A stretch of DNA of 10,177 nt from Actinomycetes bacterium (GTDB lineage: Bacteria; Actinomycetota; Actinomycetes; Actinomycetales; Cellulomonadaceae). Positions 1 to 5,456 of this stretch are shown here, piece by piece. The notes beneath the pieces were generated by a model. It ran no database searches. It saw only the letters and a program-made list of their open reading frames with translations, and was not told the DNA's origin. The stretch is taken from assembly GCA_023390875.1 (NCBI GenBank), contig JAEWCA010000141.1, positions 1 to 10,177 of the forward strand, written 5' to 3'. Numbering within the stretch: the first letter of the stretch is position 1; every line of letters begins with the position of its first letter. A program made the position numbers and the translations under genes.

Positions 1-52
1 GGTGGGCAGCAGGAACGCAGCACACAACCGCGCTCGGCCGGCGGGAGGCCGC

Positions 53-58
53 GATACT
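53..58 (+). promoter_or_regulatory. Putative -10 hexamer of a leaderless promoter for the SnoaL-like gene
   Basis: GATACT lies exactly 7 bases before the ATG at 66, in an otherwise very GC-rich stretch. It differs from the actinobacterial TANNNT pattern only at its first base. If it is used, transcription would start at or next to the A of the ATG, giving a leaderless mRNA. The only purine-rich ribosome-binding-like word (GGGAGG, 42-47) is 18 bases from the ATG, too far to be a normal Shine-Dalgarno. No convincing -35 box is visible. Confidence 0.4.
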
Positions 59-65
59 GACCGCC

Positions 66-437
66 ATGGACGAGACCCGGACAGTTCGCACCCGGACGGC
101 GGTCGAGGCGCACCTCCGGGCGTTCAACGAGCACGACGCCGGCGCCGTGCTCGCCGGGTTCGCGCCCGACGCCGTCTGGACCACGGGCCAGGACACCTTC
201 ACGGGCACCGGCGCCCTCTCGGACCTGTTCGACGAGGTCCTGTGGACGTTGCGGCCGTCGCTCGAGGTCCTCTCGCTCGTGTGCGAGGGAGCCGGTGCCG
301 CGGCGGAGCTGCGCGAGGCGCTCGTCGTCGACGGTGAGACCCGCACGTTCACGGTCGGCGCGTTCTTCCTGGTCGACGAGCGGGGCCTGATCATCCGAGG
401 GCGGGTGTACCGCGAGGGGTCGGCCGACATCGAGTGA
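66..437 (+). CDS. SnoaL-like / NTF2-fold (DUF4440-type) small protein
   Basis: This 123-residue protein has the usual length and layout of single-domain SnoaL-like proteins of the NTF2 superfamily. It opens with a helix of the type TAVEAHLRAFNEHDAGAVLAGFAPDAVW (about residues 11-38), the family's 'count the individuals, then D.V' start. It continues with a GTGAL turn (about 47-51) and a beta-rich second half ending in FLVDERGLIIRGRVYREGSAD (about 101-121), the typical final strands. These folds form a cone-shaped pocket. Some members are isomerases, cyclases or hydrolases; many have no known activity. No catalytic set can be assigned here. The ATG at 66 gives the full N-terminal helix. The gene is followed after 48 bases by an SDR gene on the same strand, a common pairing that hints at shared small-molecule metabolism, but the substrate is unknown. 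The fold assignment is fairly sure; the function is not known. Confidence 0.85.
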   Translation: MDETRTVRTRTAVEAHLRAFNEHDAGAVLAGFAPDAVWTTGQDTFTGTGALSDLFDEVLWTLRPSLEVLSLVCEGAGAAAELREALVVDGETRTFTVGAFFLVDERGLIIRGRVYREGSADIE

Positions 438-472
438 CGCGCGGCCGTCGGGTCGACGACGGCTGCCGCGCG

Positions 473-478
473 TAGCGT
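473..478 (+). promoter_or_regulatory. Putative -10 hexamer (TAGCGT) of a leaderless promoter for the SDR gene
   Basis: TAGCGT fits the actinobacterial -10 pattern TANNNT and ends 7 bases before the GTG start at 486. This is the same spacing as the GATACT element before the upstream gene. No Shine-Dalgarno sequence precedes the GTG (only GGGCGG directly against it). Both facts favour a leaderless transcript starting at the GTG, even though the gene could also be read through from the SnoaL-like gene 48 bases upstream. No clear -35 box is seen. Confidence 0.4.
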
Positions 479-485
479 CGGGCGG

Positions 486-1286
486 GTGACCACGACTCTC
501 GACCTCACCGGCCGGACCGCGCTCGTGACCGGCTCCACGCAGGGCATCGGTGCGGCGATCGCCACGGGGCTCGCCCGGGCGGGAGCCGCGGTCGCGGTGA
601 ACGGGAGGTCCACGGAGTCCGTCGAGGCGGCGATCGGACGCATCGCGGACGACGTCCCCGGCGCCACCCTCGTCGCCGCACCCGGCGACGTCGCGACGGA
701 CGACGGCGTCGACGCGGTGCGGGCCGCCGTGCCGCAGGTCGACGTGCTGGTCAACAACCTCGGCATCTTCGAGGCCCGTCCCGCGCTGGAGATCACCGAC
801 GACGAGTGGCGGCGCTACTTCGAGGTCAACGTGCTCACGGCCGTGCGTCTGACCCGGGCGTACCTGCCGGGGATGACCGCGCAGGGGTGGGGGCGGGTGC
901 TGAACATCGCGAGCGACTCGGCCGTCGTCATCCCGGCCGAGATGGTCCACTACGGCGTCTCGAAGACCGCGCTGCTGGGCGTGTCGCGCGGGTTCGCCAA
1001 GGAGGCGGCGGGCACGGGCGTGACGGTGAACTCGGTGATCGCGGGACCGACGCACACGGGCGGCGTCGAGGACTTCGTCTACCAGCTCGTCGACCGGTCG
1101 CTGCCGTGGGACGAGGCGCAGCGCGAGTTCATGCGGCTGCACCGGCCGCAGTCGCTGCTGCAGCGGCTCATCGAGCCCGACGAGATCGCGAACCTCGTCG
1201 TCTACCTGAGCTCGCCGCTCGCGTCGGCGACCACGGGCGCCGCCGTGCGGGTGGACGGCGGGTACGTGGACTCGATCGTCCCCTGA
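486..1286 (+). CDS. SDR family NAD(P)-dependent oxidoreductase (classical short-chain dehydrogenase)
   Basis: At 266 residues this has the normal length of a classical SDR. The Rossmann glycine motif TGSTQGIG is at residues 15-22. NNLG (90-93) stands in the place of the usual NNAG. The expected catalytic tetrad is present with correct spacing: Asn115, Ser143, and Tyr156 and Lys160 in YGVSK. The C-terminal region has the standard PDEIANLVVYLSS and TTGAAVRVDGGY segments (about 231-260). Such enzymes reduce or oxidise carbonyl/hydroxyl groups in the cytoplasm using NAD(P)H. An Arg41-Ser42 pair (NGRS) after the second strand would suit NADP(H), but this is inference. The substrate cannot be read from the sequence. 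The GTG at 486 was chosen because it gives the complete first beta strand and sits 7 bases after a -10-like box. It converges with the exporter gene, with only 3 bases between the two stop codons and no room for a terminator. Confidence 0.93.
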   Translation: MTTTLDLTGRTALVTGSTQGIGAAIATGLARAGAAVAVNGRSTESVEAAIGRIADDVPGATLVAAPGDVATDDGVDAVRAAVPQVDVLVNNLGIFEARPALEITDDEWRRYFEVNVLTAVRLTRAYLPGMTAQGWGRVLNIASDSAVVIPAEMVHYGVSKTALLGVSRGFAKEAAGTGVTVNSVIAGPTHTGGVEDFVYQLVDRSLPWDEAQREFMRLHRPQSLLQRLIEPDEIANLVVYLSSPLASATTGAAVRVDGGYVDSIVP

Positions 1287-1289
1287 GGG

Positions 1290-3299
1290 TCAGCCGCGCA
1301 GTCCGGCGGGCGACGGGTCCTCGCGCCACAGCCTGTCGGTCGCCTGGTCGACGAGGTCGTCGAGCGCGGGCTCGTCGGTCCCCTCCCACTCGTCGACCAT
1401 CCGACGCAGCAGGTCCCGCTCGTGCTGGCGGACCCGGTCGGCGAGCGCGTGACCGGCGTCGGTGGGGGTCACCGTGCCGTCGTCGACGGCGACGAGCCCG
1501 CGCACGCGGAGCGCCTCGGCGGTCGCCTCGACCCGGGCGCGCTCGACGTGCGACGACTCGACCATCGCGTCGACCGTCCGTGACCCTGCGGCCGTGACCC
1601 GGGCGAGCATCCAGCACTGGCCGGGCGTGAGGTCGACGTCGAGGTCCTGCACGATCACCGCGTACGCGCGCAGCGGGTCCTGGTGGCCGACCTCCCGCCA
1701 CAGCAGCAGCCGCAGCTCCTCGTACGACGTGCGGCTCGACGGGAGCGCGTACACCTCGCCCTGCTCGGGCACGTGCGCGGCGGTGCGCAGCCGGACCTCG
1801 GGGATGAGCCAGGCCAGCGCGAACGCGAGGGCGCCGAGCGGGACGGCGTACAGGAAGATCGTGTGGATCGCGTCCGAGTACCCGTCGAGGAACCAGTCCT
1901 GGACCGCGGCCGAGCAGGTGGGCAGCGTGGCCGACGTCGCGACGAGCGTCTCGGCGGAGCACGGCCCGACGGCGTCCGCGGGCGGCGCGGTGGCCAGCGT
2001 CGACTCGAGGTGCGACGTGAACAGCGACCCGAACACGGCGACGCCGACGCACGACCCGATGGTGCGGAAGAACGTCGCACCGCTGGTGGCGACCCCGAGG
2101 TCGCGGTACTCGACGGCGTTCTGCACCGCGAGGACCAGCACCTGCATGACCATGCCGAGGCCGGCGCCGAGCACGAACATCGACAGCCCGGACTGCACGG
2201 CCGTCGTCTCGCGCCCCATGAGCGACAGCAGGTACAGGCCGATCGTGAAGACCGCGGAGCCGACGATCGGGAACACCTTGTACCGGCCGGTGCGGCTGAT
2301 GAGCTGCCCGCTGCCGATCGACGTGAGCAGGATGCCGAGCATCATCGGGATCATCTGCAGGCCCGACCCGGTGGGGGTCGCGCCCTGCACCTGCTGCAGG
2401 TACAGCGGCAGGTACGTGATGGACCCGAACATCGCGAACCCCACGACGAACCCGACGACGGCCGTCGTCGAGAACACCCGGTTGGCGAACAGCCGCAGCG
2501 GCAGCACGGGCTCGGGCACGCGCGCCTCGACGACCCCGAACACGACGAGCGACACGGCGGCGAGCACGATCAGGCCGACGACCTGCGCCGACGCCCAGTC
2601 CCACGTGCTGCCGCCGAGGCTCGTGACGAGCACGATGCACGTCGCGATGGTCGCGAGCAGCGTGATGCCGGCGTAGTCGATCTTCGGGCTGCGGTGGGAC
2701 CGGGTCGTCGGCAGCACCGCGGACACGACGACGAGCGCGAGCAGGCCGATCGGGAGGTTGACGTAGAACACCCACCGCCACGTCAGGTGGTCGACGAACC
2801 ACCCGCCGAGCAGCGGACCCGCGACGCTCGCCAGGCCGAACACCGCCCCGAACGCCCCCTGGTAGCGGCCGCGGTCCCGGGGCGGGACGACGTCCGCGAT
2901 GATCGCCTGCGCGAGCACCATGAGCCCGCCGCCGCCGACCCCTTGCAGCGCGCGCCACGCGATGAGCTGCAGCATCGTCTGCGACGTCCCCGCGAGGGCC
3001 GAGCCTGCGAGGAAGATGACGATGCAGACGAGGAACACGATCTTGCGGCCGTACAGGTCGCCGAGCTTGCCCCACAGCGGGGTCGTCGCGGTCGACGCGA
3101 GCATGTAGGCGGTGACGACCCACGACAGGTGCTCGGCACCGCCGAGGTCCCGGACGATGGTCGGCAGGGCCGTCGCGACGATGGTCTGGTCGAGCGCTGC
3201 GAGCAGCATCGCGAGCATCAGGCCGCCGAACACGGCCCAGACGGCGCGCTTGTCGAGGTCCACGTCGGCGGGTGTCTGCGTCGACTCCTGCTTCGTCAT
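1290..3299 (-). CDS. DHA2-family (EmrB/QacA-like, 14-TMS) MFS multidrug efflux transporter with C-terminal winged-helix-like domain
   Basis: This 669-residue protein is much longer than the roughly 480-550 residues of an ordinary 14-helix DHA2 exporter. Residues 18-505 form the transporter. LDQTIVATALPTI (about 36-48) is the helix-1 signature, GKLGDLYGRK (77-86) is MFS motif A, and GLASVAGPLLGG (155-166) is the antiporter motif C in helix 5. A long external loop before the last helix holds Cys447 and Cys462, a possible disulfide. The family uses proton-motive force to expel drugs or other hydrophobic compounds; the substrate here is unknown. After the last helix, residues ~525-669 are soluble and read like a MarR-type winged helix: LTPGQCWMLARVTAAGSRTV, then ERARVEATAEALRVRGLVAV, a short wing, TPTDAGHALADRV, and a final long helix. 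The ATG at 3299 has GAGGGGG 5 bases upstream. An in-frame ATG at 3326 would add 9 residues. The gene lies 71 bases downstream of the methyltransferase gene on the same strand. Confidence 0.92.
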   Translation of the reverse strand: MTKQESTQTPADVDLDKRAVWAVFGGLMLAMLLAALDQTIVATALPTIVRDLGGAEHLSWVVTAYMLASTATTPLWGKLGDLYGRKIVFLVCIVIFLAGSALAGTSQTMLQLIAWRALQGVGGGGLMVLAQAIIADVVPPRDRGRYQGAFGAVFGLASVAGPLLGGWFVDHLTWRWVFYVNLPIGLLALVVVSAVLPTTRSHRSPKIDYAGITLLATIATCIVLVTSLGGSTWDWASAQVVGLIVLAAVSLVVFGVVEARVPEPVLPLRLFANRVFSTTAVVGFVVGFAMFGSITYLPLYLQQVQGATPTGSGLQMIPMMLGILLTSIGSGQLISRTGRYKVFPIVGSAVFTIGLYLLSLMGRETTAVQSGLSMFVLGAGLGMVMQVLVLAVQNAVEYRDLGVATSGATFFRTIGSCVGVAVFGSLFTSHLESTLATAPPADAVGPCSAETLVATSATLPTCSAAVQDWFLDGYSDAIHTIFLYAVPLGALAFALAWLIPEVRLRTAAHVPEQGEVYALPSSRTSYEELRLLLWREVGHQDPLRAYAVIVQDLDVDLTPGQCWMLARVTAAGSRTVDAMVESSHVERARVEATAEALRVRGLVAVDDGTVTPTDAGHALADRVRQHERDLLRRMVDEWEGTDEPALDDLVDQATDRLWREDPSPAGLRG

Positions 3300-3304
3300 G
3301 CGCG

Positions 3305-3311
3305 CCCCCTC
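3305..3311 (-). promoter_or_regulatory. Ribosome binding site supporting the exporter start at 3299
   Basis: On the minus strand GAGGGGG precedes the ATG at 3299 by 5 bases. This favours that start over the in-frame ATG at 3326, which has only a GGCGGG word upstream. Confidence 0.5.
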
Positions 3312-3330
3312 GGCGTCCTTTCGCATCGTC

Positions 3331-3350
3331 GACCCGCCGTCCGGGGGGTC
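3331..3350 (-). repeat. Imperfect 20-base inverted repeat upstream of the exporter gene
   Basis: The 71-base gap between the methyltransferase stop and the exporter start holds GACCC-C-CCGGACGG-C-GGGTC as read on the minus strand. The 5-base arms GACCC/GGGTC are perfect, followed by one C/C mismatch and an inner CC/GG pair around a GGAC loop. It lies about 32-51 bases before the exporter ATG at 3299. It could be an operator for a local regulator or a short hairpin between the two genes. There is no T-run after it, so a classical terminator is unlikely. GC-rich DNA yields such repeats by chance, so confidence is low. Confidence 0.3.
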
Positions 3351-3370
3351 GCAACACGAGCGGGGGCGGG

Positions 3371-4924
3371 TCAGCGGGGCTTGCGGGCCACCATCAGCAG
3401 GTGCGTGCTGGGCCACGGCACGGGGTCGCCGGACGGGGTGCGCAGGGACGCGCCGACGGCGAGGCGGTGCTCGACGAGCCACTCGTTGGTCCACGGGGCC
3501 GACCCGACGCCGATCTCGAAGCCGACGTCGGTGAGCAGCGTGCACCAGTCGTCCCAGGTCATGTCGCAGAACCGCTCGTGGCACTCGGACAGCCAGCTGT
3601 TCGTGTAGTCGCGCGTCGTGAGGAACTCCATCGCGGACCGCAGCGGCAGGACGACCTCGCCGTCGGGGCTCATCGGACCGGCGTGCAGGTCGGTGTGCGC
3701 GAGCGCCGGGAAGTCGTGCGCGAACTGCACGAACCGCTCGGCGGGGCTCAGGGCCTCGACGTGGTCGTGCACGGCCTGCCGCGTCCAGGTGCTCAGGTCG
3801 ACCGCGTGGTCCGTGCGCAGGGGCCCGTCGAGCCGCAGGACGACCGGCTCGTCACCGCCGTCCGGGCCGAGCACGTCGGAGTTGATCCACACGCCGCCGG
3901 GGGCCGTGTGCTCGAAGATGCGGCGGGCCAGCAGCTCGAGGTCGGCGCGCCCCTGCCCGTACGACGAGATCTCGTGCGTGAGCGCGACCGTGATCGTCGT
4001 GTTGATCGACGCGGGCGGGAAGACGGACGAGCGCAGCAGGTTGCGCTGCGCGAAGAACACGTTCGGGTTGTCGAACACGCCCTGCGCGCGCCGGTGCTCG
4101 GCCTCGGCGATCAGGTGCCGCGACACGTCGACGCCGTACAAGTCGCTCTCGACGAGCCGCGGGTCCCGGGCCGCACGCTCCAGCAGCCCGCCCGCCGCGC
4201 ACCCCAGGTCGACCACCTTGCCGGGAACGACGTGCGGCGCGACCTGCTCCCACTTGCGGTCGGACGCGTCGTCGAACGCGGCCGTGTACGAGCGGTAGTC
4301 GCGCGTCTCCGTGAGGTCGCCCTCGCTGCCGACGGTCGGGTCCGTGTGCACGAGCCGGACGGCGTCGTCGAGGCGGTACCGGTCGTACACCTCGACGGTC
4401 TGCGGGTGCGCGAGGTCACGCCAGGCAGGGTCGCCCGCGACCATGAGCTCGAGCACGTCCCACGGGTGCAGCGGCTGCGGGTCGCGCGTCTGCTCGACAC
4501 CCGCGATCCGGAACCCCAGCGCCGCGTACATCGCCGCGACGGCCGGTGTCGAGCACGCGACGACGGTGTCGTCCGGCGTGAGCGTGCGACCCGTCGTCAT
4601 CTCGACGCTCGCCAGGACTGTCGTCGCGAACCGCGGTGACGGCGGCACGTCCGACACGGGAGCGACGACCGACGGGAGGTTCGCGTCGAGGGCCACCCGC
4701 TCGACGATCGCCTCCCGCCGGTGCGCGGGCAGCGGGTTGCGGCGGGTGCCCGTGTGCGTCGCCGACGTCACGGCCCAGACGACCTCCGCGTCCGGTCCGA
4801 GCACGAGCGGCCGGCCGTCGGTGTCGCACTCGTTCCCGTCGAGCAGCGAGCGCAGGTAGTCGGCCTGGAACCGCGTCACGAGGTGGTGCCGCCCGGGGAA
4901 CAGGACGGAGGTGAGGGTGCCCAC
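3371..4924 (-). CDS. Class I SAM-dependent methyltransferase with N-terminal NadM-like nucleotidyltransferase-type domain
   Basis: This 517-residue protein has two parts. The centre and C-terminus are a class I methyltransferase. Motif I is VVDLGCAAGG (237-246), the acidic end of strand 2 is GVD with Asp266, followed by ALTHEISSYG (314-323) and APGGVWINSD (341-350), the post-strand-4 region. The acceptor substrate is unknown. The first ~195 residues resemble NMN/nicotinamide adenylyltransferase-type (HIGH superfamily) proteins in order and spacing: FPGRHHLVTRFQ (9-20), TSATHTGTRRNPLPAHRR (53-70), CSTPAVAAMYAALGFRI (124-140), and DPAWRDLAHPQTVEVYDRY (165-183). The catalytic spots look altered: the (H/T)xGH motif reads TRFQ (17-20), and the SGTxVR-like loop reads HPWDVL (153-158), lacking its Arg. 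So this half may bind a nucleotide without catalysing transfer. The GTG start at 4924 lies only 3 bases after the stop of the upstream gene and has no clear ribosome site, which suggests translational coupling. The methyltransferase call is strong; the N-terminal call is by eye. Confidence 0.85.
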   Translation of the reverse strand: MGTLTSVLFPGRHHLVTRFQADYLRSLLDGNECDTDGRPLVLGPDAEVVWAVTSATHTGTRRNPLPAHRREAIVERVALDANLPSVVAPVSDVPPSPRFATTVLASVEMTTGRTLTPDDTVVACSTPAVAAMYAALGFRIAGVEQTRDPQPLHPWDVLELMVAGDPAWRDLAHPQTVEVYDRYRLDDAVRLVHTDPTVGSEGDLTETRDYRSYTAAFDDASDRKWEQVAPHVVPGKVVDLGCAAGGLLERAARDPRLVESDLYGVDVSRHLIAEAEHRRAQGVFDNPNVFFAQRNLLRSSVFPPASINTTITVALTHEISSYGQGRADLELLARRIFEHTAPGGVWINSDVLGPDGGDEPVVLRLDGPLRTDHAVDLSTWTRQAVHDHVEALSPAERFVQFAHDFPALAHTDLHAGPMSPDGEVVLPLRSAMEFLTTRDYTNSWLSECHERFCDMTWDDWCTLLTDVGFEIGVGSAPWTNEWLVEHRLAVGASLRTPSGDPVPWPSTHLLMVARKPR

Positions 4925-4927
4925 CGC

Positions 4928-5389
4928 TCAGGCGTCGACGGCGTTGCGGGCCGCCGCGCGCACGAGGGCTGAGTGCAGCGCGGCCGGGTCCCTGCCCTGC
5001 ACCCAGATCGGCTTCTTCCCGCGCGGGACGACGCGGATCGCGGTCGGGCTGCTGGTCGCGCCCCACCCCGCGCCGACGAGCTTGCCGTGCACCGGGGCGC
5101 CCGGCTCGGAGATGCCCGCCGGTTCGAGGTCGGCCACCTTGATCCGCGTCGAGCCCGCGCGCAGCGTCGTGTCGGTCAGCCGGGTGCTGCCGTAGTACGT
5201 CGAGCTCCACGTCGCGACCGCGGCGACGCCGCCGAGGATCCCGACCAGGAGCGTCGCGAGCACCCAGCTTCCGGACGCGAGCGCCAGCGCGACCCAGGCC
5301 ACGGCGCAGACGGCGAGCAGGATCCACATCGCTCGCGAGGAGCCGTCGTCGTACCGGTCGCTGTGGTCGGGGGACGTCTCGGGCGTCAT
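4928..5389 (-). CDS. DUF3093-like actinobacterial membrane protein
   Basis: The protein is 153 residues from the ATG at 5389. After a polar, acidic N-terminus (MTPETSPDHSDRYDDGSS) come two hydrophobic helices close together (about residues 21-57, MWILLAVCAVAWVALALASG and WVLATLLVGILGGVAAVATW). A soluble beta-rich tail follows: STRLTDTTLRAG, then KVADLEPAGI, then AIRVVPRGKKPIWVQGRDPAALHSAL. This pattern (two helices, a 'V/LTDTxLRxG' strand, an 'RV.L....P.YWV..R.P..L..AL' end) matches DUF3093, a small actinobacterial family of unknown function with a PH-like feel. It likely sits in the cytoplasmic membrane with the tail inside. A GTG at 5428 would add 13 residues. I prefer 5389 because AGGAAG lies 13 bases upstream and the sequence TACCCT, a possible -10, touches the GTG at 5428. 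Its stop is 3 bases before the methyltransferase start, so the two are probably co-translated. Confidence 0.75.
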   Translation of the reverse strand: MTPETSPDHSDRYDDGSSRAMWILLAVCAVAWVALALASGSWVLATLLVGILGGVAAVATWSSTYYGSTRLTDTTLRAGSTRIKVADLEPAGISEPGAPVHGKLVGAGWGATSSPTAIRVVPRGKKPIWVQGRDPAALHSALVRAAARNAVDA

Positions 5390-5428
5390 GCGGGCCGGCT
5401 CACTTCCTGCGGGTCGACGGGTCGCCAC

Positions 5429-5434
5429 AGGGTA
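5429..5434 (-). promoter_or_regulatory. Weak -10-like hexamer (TACCCT) before the DUF3093/methyltransferase pair
   Basis: On the minus strand TACCCT fits TANNNT and lies in the 67-base gap between the RamB-like gene stop (5457) and the DUF3093 start (5389). A transcript beginning 7 bases later would have a leader of about 30 bases containing AGGAAG. No good -35 box is visible. The two genes could equally be transcribed from the RamB-like gene upstream. Confidence 0.25.
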
Positions 5435-5456
5435 CTGACCGACCGGGCCCGACGGG

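Noticed and set aside
1-25. A possible divergent gene starting at GTG 25 on the minus strand and running off the left edge (would begin MCCVPAAH)
   Set aside because: Only eight codons are visible, a second GTG frame is open too, and no ribosome site precedes it, so it cannot be supported.
1287-1289. A terminator between the convergent SDR and exporter genes
   Set aside because: Only 3 bases separate the stops and no hairpin with a T-run was seen across the junction.
1168-3357. Long open frames overlapping the exporter gene on both strands
   Set aside because: They are Arg/Pro/Asp-rich, have no family resemblance, and overlap a full transporter reading frame with clear motifs.
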